Source: an uncultured Campylobacter sp.
GTDB lineage: Bacteria > Campylobacterota > Campylobacteria > Campylobacterales > Campylobacteraceae
Assembly (NCBI RefSeq): GCF_905371695.1
Contig: NZ_CAJPMA010000037.1
Coordinates: 1-15,844, forward strand
DNA: 15,844 bases
Direction of reading: 5' to 3'
The stretch's first letter is position 1. Each line of letters begins with the position of its first letter. The position numbers were made by a program, and so were the translations under genes. The notes below the pieces were generated by a model, which saw nothing but the letters and a program-made list of their open reading frames with translations, was not told the DNA's origin and did no database searches. Positions 1 through 6,597 of the stretch are shown piece after piece.

Positions 1-82
1 TAAATTTTTAAAAACATTCCAGACGGGATGCCGAGGGTTTGTTTAAAATCCAGCCGAGTCGAGGAATCAAAAAGGATAAAAA
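1..82. other. Leader upstream of moeA; no gene identified
   Basis: This short stretch ends in the ribosome site of moeA (AAGGAT, six bases before the ATG at 83). One plus-strand frame is open from the window edge to a TAA at 44-46, which could be the tail of an upstream gene. The 14 residues visible are too few to assign, and no promoter or RNA gene is evident. Confidence 0.4.
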
Positions 83-1279
83 ATGAAAGAATTTATGAGC
101 TACGAGGCCTCTCTTGAAATTTTACGCTCTACGCTGGCTCCATGGGACCGCGTAGAAAAGGTCACTCTCACGCAAGCACTTGATCGCCGTATCGCCGTAG
201 ATATCGCGGCGCAGGATAACTATCCCGCCCGGCCCGTCTCGGCGATGGACGGCTACGCGTTTGCGTGGCAAGAGGGCCTAAGCGAGCTTGAGCTCATCAC
301 CGACCTACCCGCAGGCAGCGACAAAGGGCTAAAGGTAGAGGGCGTAAAATGCGTCAAAACCTTCACCGGCTCGCTAATGAGCGAGGGCACAGACACGCTA
401 ATCCCGGTCGAAAACGTCGAGGTGTCAGGCGGCAAGATCCTCATCAAAAAACCCGTGCCGAGGGGCTTTGCCGTGCGCGAAGTCGGCGAAAGCTACAAAA
501 AAGGCGAAATCCTAATCAAAAAAGGCGCGACGATAGGCTACGCCGAGACCGCGCTGCTAGCCGAGCTTGGGATCTTTAACATAAGCGTATTCGTCCGGCC
601 GCGCGTTGCGGTGCTAGCAACGGGAAGCGAGATAAAAGACCTCGGAGAGCCGCTAGAAAACGCCGCGCAAATCCACAGCTCAAACCACGTAGGCATCGCG
701 GCCATGGTACGCAAAATGGGCGGCGAACCCGTACTGTGCGAGATAGTGCGCGACCGCGCCGAACTCGTAAAAGACGCCATCGTCCGCGCGCTAAAATCAG
801 CCGACGTACTCGTCACCACGGGCGGCATCAGCATGGGCGACTACGACTTCGTCAAGGGCGCTCTGGGCGAAAATTTCGACATCATCATAGACGGCGCCGC
901 GATCAAGCCAGGCCGCCACATCAAGGTCGCAAAAGCTGGAGAAAAATATATATTCGCGCTGCCGGGCTTCCCGTACTCGGCAATGGTGATGTGCGTGCTC
1001 TACGTGCGCGTGCTGCTAAATGCGTGGTTTGGCGCTAGCGAGCCTAAAATCACGGCGATCATGGACGAGGACTACAAAAAACGCTCGCCGTTTTTGGAGT
1101 TTACGGCGGTAAATTTAGTAAACCGTGACGGCAAAATTTACGTAAATTTAGACGGCAAGAAGCTCGGCAGCTCGGCGATCGTAAACAACCTCACAAACGA
1201 TGCCGCGCTTTTAATCATCCCAAAAGAGACCGAATTTATCGCAAAGGGCGAGATAGTCGAAGTGCTGAAAATGGTCTAA
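83..1279 (+). CDS. moeA: MoeA-type molybdopterin molybdenumtransferase
   Basis: In this family the protein inserts molybdate into adenylylated molybdopterin, the last common step of molybdenum cofactor synthesis, in the cytoplasm. The 398-residue length is normal for MoeA. Visible family motifs are PVSAMDGYAF (about 51-60), the TGS...DTLIPVENV segment (about 95-110), RPRVAVLATGSEI at the start of the MoCF-binding domain, TTGGISMGDYD (245-255), KPGR (275-278) and LPGFPYS (293-299). The last motif is usually LPGNPVS, so Phe296 replaces the common Asn. The C-terminal domain IV follows. The ATG at 83 is preferred over the in-frame ATG at 95 because AAGGAT lies six bases upstream of it. It is the only molybdenum cofactor gene in the window. 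Campylobacter genomes often carry two moeA paralogues, and which one this is cannot be told from one sequence. Confidence 0.93.
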   Translation: MKEFMSYEASLEILRSTLAPWDRVEKVTLTQALDRRIAVDIAAQDNYPARPVSAMDGYAFAWQEGLSELELITDLPAGSDKGLKVEGVKCVKTFTGSLMSEGTDTLIPVENVEVSGGKILIKKPVPRGFAVREVGESYKKGEILIKKGATIGYAETALLAELGIFNISVFVRPRVAVLATGSEIKDLGEPLENAAQIHSSNHVGIAAMVRKMGGEPVLCEIVRDRAELVKDAIVRALKSADVLVTTGGISMGDYDFVKGALGENFDIIIDGAAIKPGRHIKVAKAGEKYIFALPGFPYSAMVMCVLYVRVLLNAWFGASEPKITAIMDEDYKKRSPFLEFTAVNLVNRDGKIYVNLDGKKLGSSAIVNNLTNDAALLIIPKETEFIAKGEIVEVLKMV

Positions 1280-1348
1280 ATTTGAGTAAATTTAGCTTTT
1301 GCGGCTAGGATAAATAGCAAATAAGCGGGCGGGCGCCTGTCGTAACGG

Positions 1349-1367
1349 CGCGCAAGAAGCTTGCGCG
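1349..1367. terminator. Perfect 8-bp hairpin between converging genes
   Basis: CGCGCAAG (1349-1356) and CTTGCGCG (1360-1367) pair perfectly around a three-base loop. The hairpin lies between the stop of moeA and the stop of the convergent minus-strand gene at 1371, so it may end transcription from both sides. There is no good T-run on either side, so terminator activity is inferred from position. Confidence 0.5.
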
Positions 1368-1370
1368 AAT

Positions 1371-2138
1371 TTAAAAATATCCGCGCAGGTACTCGCTTTT
1401 TACCACGTCTTTTAGCTCGCTAAAAGGCACCTCTATTTCGGTTATTCCGTCTCTAAAACCGGCTACCGAATAAGACGGAGAGGCGAAAACCATTCCCGTC
1501 TTGCCGTAGTAAAAAGAGGCGTAGTTAAGCAAATCCTCACGTGCTCCCGCGTCGTTTAGGTTAAAATTTCTATCCGCCGCTTCTTCGGCGTTTTGCGCCT
1601 GACACGCGTAGTCGCACTCGGATGAGGGTCGCGCTACGAGAGTCGCGGCTTTGTTTTTGATAATCCTAAAAAGCGCGTCTACGTCGCCTTTTGCTAGATC
1701 GGCGAATTTTACGAATTTACCGTTATTTAGGTCGTATACGTAGTATTTTTCGTTATACGAGCCGTGTTCGGCGCCGACGAAATCTTGCTCCTCTCTCTCA
1801 AAAAACGTCAGCAAATTTTCGCGTTGATACAAAAATCTTAGCTCATACGAGCGCGCCATATGCCAAGACTCTCCGCGCGGCGCATTCTTTTTAACGTATG
1901 CCGCAGCGTCCGCGCGTCCGACTAGATCGCTCGCGCAGCCTTGCGTATCTTGCGCGTTAATATACTCGCACGCTACCGTATAAGCGCGTTGCGCGAAAAA
2001 ATCGTCCGCGGTTTTTACGCCCGTTCGCGTAGTAAAAATTTTAGCCGTTTTATCTTCAAAAATCATATTTAGCTCGAGCTTTATAAGCTCGCCGCACGCG
2101 CACGCTACCGCCGTGCAGAAAAGTAAAATTTTACGCAT
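1371..2138 (-). CDS. Exported DUF3298/RsiV-like domain protein
   Basis: A 255-residue exported protein. The N-terminus (MRKILLFCTAVACACGE) is a short signal peptide. Cys13 or Cys15 could be a lipidation site, but the lipobox is not canonical. The C-terminal half reads like the DUF3298 domain found in RsiV- and PdaC-type envelope proteins: a 'yyvYDLNNGKFVKFADLAKGDVDALFRIIKNKA' type block, split here only for recognition, then 'GMVFASPSY...GI.EIEVPFSEL', matching the family's final 'pY..gpya.G..ev.iPy.eL' pattern. Cysteines 57, 68, 175 and 179 could form disulfides in the periplasm. AAGGA lies ahead of the ATG. It is the last gene of a minus-strand block, 20 bases after the flavoprotein gene. 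The molecular role of the family here is unknown; binding to peptidoglycan or a lysozyme-like ligand is only a possibility. Confidence 0.7.
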   Translation of the reverse strand: MRKILLFCTAVACACGELIKLELNMIFEDKTAKIFTTRTGVKTADDFFAQRAYTVACEYINAQDTQGCASDLVGRADAAAYVKKNAPRGESWHMARSYELRFLYQRENLLTFFEREEQDFVGAEHGSYNEKYYVYDLNNGKFVKFADLAKGDVDALFRIIKNKAATLVARPSSECDYACQAQNAEEAADRNFNLNDAGAREDLLNYASFYYGKTGMVFASPSYSVAGFRDGITEIEVPFSELKDVVKSEYLRGYF

Positions 2139-2158
2139 GAATATCCTTAAATTTAGCC

Positions 2159-3463
2159 TTAGCGCTCTTTTGATAAAAACTTCGCCGCTCTAAGCGCGCT
2201 AGCAAACGCAAAATGTAGGTTATAGCCGCCCAGCATCCCCGTTATCTCGGTCGCTTCGCCGACGAAAAATAGCCCGCGCACGCTTTTTACGCCGAAATTT
2301 TCGTCCAGCTCGCTCGCGCTCACGCCGCCCGCGCAAACCTCGGCGCGCTCAAAGCCAAACGTCCCCGCAGGCGCGAAGCGGTAGTTAAAAATACGCAAAA
2401 TTTTCTCCCTCTCGCTCGCGCTATACGCTCCGTAAGCCTTGTCGCAAAGTCCTTGCGAGCTCAAAAACGCGAGCGTAAATCGGCGCGGCAGACCTACCGT
2501 GCTTGAAAGCTGTTTTTTGCCGCGAGTAAGAGCGTTGCCAATCGCCGCGATTTCCGCTTCGCTTAGCGTTTCGGCGGCGTTTTGTCCGTTTTTATCCTGG
2601 GCGCGCCCTCTCATCGCCTCGTCCCAAAAATTAGGCGCGAAATTAATCTGCGCCGCGCCCTTTTTCCAAAAAAGAGAGGCGTTTAAGATTGCCGGCCCGC
2701 TAATGCCTCTGTGCGTAAAAAGCGCGTCACCTTCGAATTCCAGCGCGTCCGCGCCCGCCGCGAAATTTCGCCCGTCCAGCCTCACGCGCGCCCTTACGCT
2801 CACGCCGCTTAATTGTTTAAACCAAAACTCCTCTTTTTGCGCCGTCCAGCCCGTAAGCGCGGGCGAAAACGGAGTAAATTCTAACCCGAAGCCGCGCGCT
2901 ATTTTTAGCGCCGTATCGCTACCGCCCAGCGCCTTATAGCTAGACGCGCCGCACGCTACGACGAGGGCTCGCGAGTAAAATTTCTCCCCGTTTGCGCACG
3001 AAATTTCAAAAATTTCGCCGTCGCCGACGTTGCTTTCATCGGTAGATTCTCGCGAGATTTTCCGCGCGCTAGATACCTCTCGCCCGCAAAAAATCTCCGC
3101 GCCGCTAGCCTGCGCTCGGCGCAAAAGCGCACCCAAAACCGCCTTTGATCCCTCGTCGCAGAAAAATTGCGCGTTTTTTTGCTCGCTAAATTTTAACTCG
3201 CTAAAAAATCTCAGAACATCCTCGTACCCGAGCCCGTTAAGCGCGCCGCAAAGCAAATCTTCTCCCGCGCGGCTTTCAAAGCGGTAGTTTCGCGCGGAAA
3301 TTTCGCGGTTGGTTATATTGCAGCGCCCGCCGCCGCTAGCTAAAATTTTCTTGCCCGCCGAGCCGTTTTTTTCGAGTAAGGCGACGCTTTTACCGCGTAA
3401 ATTTGCCGCTAAAAATAGCCCCGCCGCGCCTGCTCCGATGATTAAAACGTCGTAAATTTTCAT
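2159..3463 (-). CDS. HI0933/YhiN-family FAD-dependent flavoprotein
   Basis: A 434-residue cytoplasmic flavoprotein of the HI0933 (BaiN/YhiN-like) family. The N-terminal dinucleotide fold is clear: GAGAAG at 10-15 and the acidic Glu31 ending the second strand. The family signature SGGGRCNIT (43-51) follows. The C-terminus has the conserved 'GLFFVGEATEITGMLGGYNLHFAFASA' type FAD-closing block (family form 'GLYFAGEvlDvdG.tGGYNlq.A'). The substrate of the family is not settled; some members act as reductases. It sits 36 bases downstream of the MFS gene and 20 bases upstream of the DUF3298-like gene, so co-transcription is likely. No clear Shine-Dalgarno sequence precedes the ATG at 3463, which hints at translation helped by readthrough of ribosomes from the upstream gene. 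The length is slightly above the usual 390-420 because of a lysine- and alanine-rich middle section. Confidence 0.9.
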   Translation of the reverse strand: MKIYDVLIIGAGAAGLFLAANLRGKSVALLEKNGSAGKKILASGGGRCNITNREISARNYRFESRAGEDLLCGALNGLGYEDVLRFFSELKFSEQKNAQFFCDEGSKAVLGALLRRAQASGAEIFCGREVSSARKISRESTDESNVGDGEIFEISCANGEKFYSRALVVACGASSYKALGGSDTALKIARGFGLEFTPFSPALTGWTAQKEEFWFKQLSGVSVRARVRLDGRNFAAGADALEFEGDALFTHRGISGPAILNASLFWKKGAAQINFAPNFWDEAMRGRAQDKNGQNAAETLSEAEIAAIGNALTRGKKQLSSTVGLPRRFTLAFLSSQGLCDKAYGAYSASEREKILRIFNYRFAPAGTFGFERAEVCAGGVSASELDENFGVKSVRGLFFVGEATEITGMLGGYNLHFAFASALRAAKFLSKER

Positions 3464-3499
3464 ACGAATTTACGCTAACGCAAAGCTTCGCTAGGCAAA

Positions 3500-4810
3500 C
3501 TATGGCCGCGCTAAAATTTCGCGAATTTTATCTTCGCTAGTTAAAACGCTATCGAATTTTACGACGATATCGCCGCCGTTTTCGTAGCGGTCGAATATCC
3601 CCCTAAGTCCTTCTAGCGCGCTAAAATTTAGTCCGCCGTCCGAAATTTTATTAAAGTATAAATTTTTATATTCGCGCGGATCTTTAAGCGATAAAAGCGC
3701 GATAAACCAGATTACGCAGGCGATTATGCAAATGACTCCTAGCGCGTAGAAATCGTAGTTTTGAAGCATATATCCGCCAAAAATCCCGCCTACAAAACTA
3801 CCTAAATATCCAAACGAGTTAAAAGCGCCCAGAGCGGCGCCTCTTTGCTTGGTTTTTACGAATTTAGTAGCCAGCGACTGTAAAATCGGCTCGTGCAGGT
3901 TAAAACCGACGAAAAATATCGCGACGCCCGCCGCATAGACGAGCGCGCTGCTAGCCGCGCAAAATACGCCGTAAGCGGCGATAAAAAGCGCGATGCCTAT
4001 AAGAAGCATTTTTTTGCCGAGCCCCCTGCCGTCGCCCAGCGCTCCGCCCAGCCCCATCGCTATAAAGCCTAGTGCCGTGCTTACGGCGTAAACCTTCCAA
4101 AGCTCGCCCTGCGCGTAGCCCAAGCTATGCACCAGCACGATGGGAATAGCTAAAAAAGCGATGCTAGTAAGCATTTTTTGCATCATATTAGTAACGTTCA
4201 TCAGCATAAAATTTTTCTCCAAAATCAGCTTTTTAAACGGCACTTTTTCCTCAAAATGCGAAATTTTAGGCTCTGCTGGCACTACGGCGTATAGCAAAAC
4301 GATACAAAGCGCGCTTAACGCCGCGCTTAAATAAAATAAGCTAGCAAGCCCGAAATTTTGGCTGATTACTGGGCTAAGTATCATCGAAAGCGAGAAGCTA
4401 AGCCCGATAAATCCGCCCATTATAGCCATAGCTTTGCCGCGCTTCTCTTCGCTGGTAAAATCGCTAATCATCGCCGTAGCCGCCGCTCCGATCGCGCCCG
4501 CGCCTTGAATAAGCCTGCCTAAAAGCATCGTATAAATATCGCTAGCCGCCGCGCAGATCAAGCTGCCCGCGATAAATACCGCAAGCCCCAGCGCTACGGT
4601 TTTTTTACGTCCGATCCTATCCGAAAGCGCGCCGAAAGGCATTTGAAATATCATCTGCGTAACGGCGTAGACTCCTACTAAAAGACCTACTAAAAATTCG
4701 TTCGCGCCGCGCAAATCCAGCGCGTAAAGGCTAATCACGGGCAATATTATAAAAATACCGAAAAATCTGCTGCCTACGATAAAAGATAGCGGCAAAACGC
4801 TTTTTAACAT
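3500..4810 (-). CDS. YajR-like MFS transporter with C-terminal cytosolic domain
   Basis: An inner-membrane major facilitator superfamily transporter of about 436 residues, with 12 predicted membrane helices spread over residues 5-385. MFS motif A, GALSDRIGRK, lies at 60-69 between helices 2 and 3, and the repeat-related loop between helices 8 and 9 (LGGALGDGRGLGKK) is recognisable. After the last helix about 50 soluble residues remain (from YKNLYFNKISDGG to the end). They fit a small ferredoxin-like alpha/beta domain such as the YAM domain of E. coli YajR; this match is by layout only. I start the gene at the ATG at 4810 because AAAGGA lies eight bases upstream. The frame is open to a TTG at 4825 that would swallow this ribosome site. 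The substrate is unknown; drug or small-molecule efflux is the usual guess for the family. Confidence 0.85.
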   Translation of the reverse strand: MLKSVLPLSFIVGSRFFGIFIILPVISLYALDLRGANEFLVGLLVGVYAVTQMIFQMPFGALSDRIGRKKTVALGLAVFIAGSLICAAASDIYTMLLGRLIQGAGAIGAAATAMISDFTSEEKRGKAMAIMGGFIGLSFSLSMILSPVISQNFGLASLFYLSAALSALCIVLLYAVVPAEPKISHFEEKVPFKKLILEKNFMLMNVTNMMQKMLTSIAFLAIPIVLVHSLGYAQGELWKVYAVSTALGFIAMGLGGALGDGRGLGKKMLLIGIALFIAAYGVFCAASSALVYAAGVAIFFVGFNLHEPILQSLATKFVKTKQRGAALGAFNSFGYLGSFVGGIFGGYMLQNYDFYALGVICIIACVIWFIALLSLKDPREYKNLYFNKISDGGLNFSALEGLRGIFDRYENGGDIVVKFDSVLTSEDKIREILARP

Positions 4811-4834
4811 AAAATTTCCTTTCAAAAAAGCGTA

Positions 4835-4840
4835 ATTTTA
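4835..4840 (-). promoter_or_regulatory. Candidate -10 box for the MFS transporter block
   Basis: Read on the minus strand this is TAAAAT inside GGATAAAATTACG, 25 bases before the ATG at 4810. No -35 is evident, which is normal for Campylobacter sigma70 promoters. The call rests on sequence likeness and position only. Confidence 0.4.
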
Positions 4841-4873
4841 TCCTAAATTTTTAAAAATTTAACTAGCTTTTGC

Positions 4874-4879
4874 TACAAT
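4874..4879 (+). promoter_or_regulatory. Extended -10 box for lipoprotein-rdgB
   Basis: TACAAT preceded by TGC makes an extended -10 element, 26 bases ahead of the ATG at 4906. Together with the minus-strand box at 4835-4840 it forms a compact divergent promoter region of about 95 bases. Confidence 0.55.
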
Positions 4880-4905
4880 TACGCAAATTCTATAAAGGAG
4901 CGAGA

Positions 4906-5511
4906 ATGAGAAAATTCATCGTTTTCACGGCGTTTTTAGCGGCGGTTTTTAGCGGGTGCGCTACGAGCGGGACGAATGCGGGAGACGCGCAAAACAAAGA
5001 CGCTAACGCAAGCGCTAAAATTTCGCAAGAAGCGAGCGCTCCGCTAAGTGCGAAAGAGCATTTCGAGGCGTTTGAAAAAGCGTTTGACGCGAATGATTAC
5101 GCCGCGGCGAAATTTCACGTAGATAAAGCTTGCGATATGGACTACGCGCGGGCTTGCTACGCCGACGGGCAGCTTTATCTAGCCGCAAATAACGCAAGCG
5201 AAGCCAAAGAGCGCTTTAAAAAGGCGTGCGCGCTAAAATACGTATACGCTTGCACGCAGCTAGGAGTCGCGCAGGTAAAACTCGGCGAAACGGACGCGGG
5301 TCTAGCAACTATGCAAGAAGCGTGCGAGATGAAAGACGGCGTGGCGTGCGCGAATCTCGGCGGACTATATTCGGGCAAGTATAAAATCGTAAAAAAAGAC
5401 GCGAAAAAGTCCAAGGCGTATTATCAAAAAGCTTGCGAATACGGACTAAACGAGGTAGAGGGAGCGAATTTTTGCGAGAACGGCAAATTTAACCCCGCCA
5501 AACTAAAATGA
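4906..5511 (+). CDS. Sel1/TPR-repeat lipoprotein with paired cysteines (Hcp-like)
   Basis: A 201-residue predicted lipoprotein. The signal peptide ends in VFSGC with the lipid-bearing Cys18. After a low-complexity linker (about 19-50) come helical repeats of the Sel1/TPR kind. Three of them carry a cysteine pair with seven residues between (ACDMDYARAC, ACALKYVYAC, ACEMKDGVAC), and the last has a wider pair (12 between). This CX7C spacing is the hallmark of the Helicobacter cysteine-rich proteins (Hcp), whose repeats are each closed by a disulfide, so a periplasmic or surface protein is expected. I place the start at the ATG at 4906, behind AAGGAG; a TTG 36 bases upstream in frame lies over the promoter and is not used here. 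The stop overlaps the start of rdgB in ATGA, so the two are translationally coupled. Ligand unknown. Confidence 0.85.
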   Translation: MRKFIVFTAFLAAVFSGCATSGTNAGDAQNKDANASAKISQEASAPLSAKEHFEAFEKAFDANDYAAAKFHVDKACDMDYARACYADGQLYLAANNASEAKERFKKACALKYVYACTQLGVAQVKLGETDAGLATMQEACEMKDGVACANLGGLYSGKYKIVKKDAKKSKAYYQKACEYGLNEVEGANFCENGKFNPAKLK

Positions 5512-6152
5512 AAATCGTCCTAGCCACCTCAAACGCGGACAAAGTACGCGAAATAAAAGATTTTTTAAAAGATTACGAAATTTACGCGCTGCGCGAGATT
5601 TGCAAGCCCTTTGACATCGCCGAGGACGGCGCGACTTTCGCCGCAAACGCGCTAATCAAGGCTCGCGCTGTGCAGGCAAAACTGCGCGAGCTAAATTTGG
5701 CGGACGAGTTTATCGCGCTAAGCGACGATAGCGGCATTAGCGTGGAGGCTCTTGGCGGCAGGCCCGGGATTTACTCGGCGAGATTCAGCGATATGAACGA
5801 GCGCGGGCAGATAACGGGCAAAAGCGCGACCGATGCTAGTAACCGCGCAAAGCTGATCTCGGAGCTAAAAGCGCTAAATTTGACTAGCTCGCCCGCGTTT
5901 TACACCGCTTGTATCGCGGTTAGCTCAAAGTTTGGCGACTTTACGGCGCACGGCTTTATGCACGGCGAGGCGATAAACGAGGAGCGCGGTAGCAACGGCT
6001 TTGGATACGACAGCCTCTTTATCCCCAAAGGCTTTACGCAGACTCTGGGTGAGCTAGATGAGGGCACGAAACTAAAAATCTCGCATCGCTCAAAGGGCCT
6101 TGAGCTCATAAAATACGTTTTAAAGAGCCTTGAAGGGAAATTTGGGCGCTAG
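5508..6152 (+). CDS. rdgB: RdgB/HAM1 XTP/dITP pyrophosphatase
   Basis: A cytoplasmic house-cleaning enzyme that hydrolyses XTP, dITP and ITP to the monophosphate and pyrophosphate, keeping deaminated purines out of DNA and RNA. The 214 residues fit the family (about 195-210 is usual). Seen motifs: TSNADK (7-12, substrate binding), the acidic Glu39, LSDDSGISVEALGGRPG (71-87) with the likely catalytic base Asp74, GSNGFGYD (161-168) and SHR (192-194), which holds the base of the nucleotide. The ATG lies inside the last codons of the preceding lipoprotein gene (overlap ATGA), so expression depends on that gene's promoter. The extra residues lie mainly around 95-125. No broken motif is seen. Confidence 0.95.
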   Translation: MKIVLATSNADKVREIKDFLKDYEIYALREICKPFDIAEDGATFAANALIKARAVQAKLRELNLADEFIALSDDSGISVEALGGRPGIYSARFSDMNERGQITGKSATDASNRAKLISELKALNLTSSPAFYTACIAVSSKFGDFTAHGFMHGEAINEERGSNGFGYDSLFIPKGFTQTLGELDEGTKLKISHRSKGLELIKYVLKSLEGKFGR

Positions 6153-6175
6153 ATTGAAACGTGAAAGAGAAAGTA

Positions 6176-6212
6176 AATTTGCGTAGCGAAATCGGTTGCT
6201 AAAACGCAAATT
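6176..6212. terminator. Inverted repeat after rdgB
   Basis: AATTTGCGT (6176-6184) pairs perfectly with ACGCAAATT (6204-6212). AGC and GCT just inside can lengthen the stem across an AAA bulge. It lies between the rdgB stop and the end of the decayed minus-strand gene, where a two-way terminator would be expected. There is no tight T-run, so function is inferred. Confidence 0.4.
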
Positions 6213-6215
6213 GAT

Positions 6216-6493
6216 TTAAAGTCCTTTTATTTTAGCCTCTATCTCATATTTTAGCGCTTTCGCGCGTTCATCGTCCATGCTTTGTTTTTAAAATTTCGTC
6301 CGAAATTTTCAGTGATTTTCGTAGTTTTTTAGCGCCTCGCTTTTGTTGCTGGTCGCCGCCAGATCGCCAGCTAGCGCAGTAGCCGTAACGTTGAAGTCGC
6401 TCTCGATAAACTCTTCGGCGCTAAGTCCTATCGCCTCCTCGCAGCTCATCCAAAATATCCAAATCGGCAGCATAAAAGCAAAATTTTACGCAT
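6216..6493 (-). pseudogene. Decayed gene for a small exported (lipo)protein
   Basis: Read on the minus strand, an ATG at 6493 has a good ribosome site (AAAGGGA) and opens with MRKILLLCC, a signal-peptide start, but stops after 15 codons. Another frame takes over with a hydrophobic run, a cysteine and a normal-looking acidic protein (FMLPIWIFWMSC, then EEAIGLSAEEFIESDFNV..., to ALKNYENH, stop at 6309-6311). A third frame supplies SLKISDEILKTK. The second frame then resumes with MDDERAKALKYEIEAKIKGL and ends in TAA at 6216-6218. Joined, the pieces make one protein of about 90 residues with a signal sequence, possibly lipidated at the cysteine. At least two or three indels are needed, so the gene is dead unless the sequence has errors here. 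The family is not recognised. Confidence 0.6.
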
Positions 6494-6556
6494 GGAATCC
6501 CTTTAAATTTTCGCGTTATCATAGCCGTTAAAACCGAAAATTTATATTAACTTCGC

Positions 6557-6562
6557 TAAAAT
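6557..6562 (+). promoter_or_regulatory. Candidate -10 box for the helicase gene
   Basis: TAAAAT lies 35 bases before the GTG start at 6598. It is the best match in the leader; a TATATT-like stretch slightly upstream is an alternative. Weak evidence. Confidence 0.3.
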
Positions 6563-6597
6563 CGTTTTTTAGCGACAAAAATACGAAAGGAACGGCC

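Larger units (their letters stand above)
6153..6597. other. Gap without an intact gene (rdgB to helicase)
   Basis: This 445-base stretch holds a probable terminator hairpin (6176-6212), the remains of a minus-strand gene (6216-6493) and a short leader with the helicase promoter candidate (6557-6562). One plus-strand open frame of 62 codons (6343-6531) has no ribosome site and is the antisense shadow of the decayed gene. Confidence 0.7.

Noticed and set aside
538..834. Minus-strand open frame inside moeA
   Set aside because: It lies wholly within a convincing gene, is serine/threonine/proline-rich as expected for an antisense shadow, and has no ribosome site. The same holds for the frames opposite the flavoprotein, helicase and export genes.
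4811..4825. Longer MFS transporter start at a TTG (adds MKGNF)
   Set aside because: The extension contains the AAAGGA ribosome site of the ATG at 4810 and has no ribosome site of its own.
4870..4905. Longer lipoprotein start at a TTG, 12 codons upstream
   Set aside because: The added codons lie over the TGCTACAAT promoter and the AAGGAG site; the ATG at 4906 gives a clean lipoprotein signal.
6343..6531. Plus-strand open frame of 62 codons before the helicase
   Set aside because: No ribosome site, low-complexity serine/alanine content, and it is antisense to the decayed minus-strand gene.
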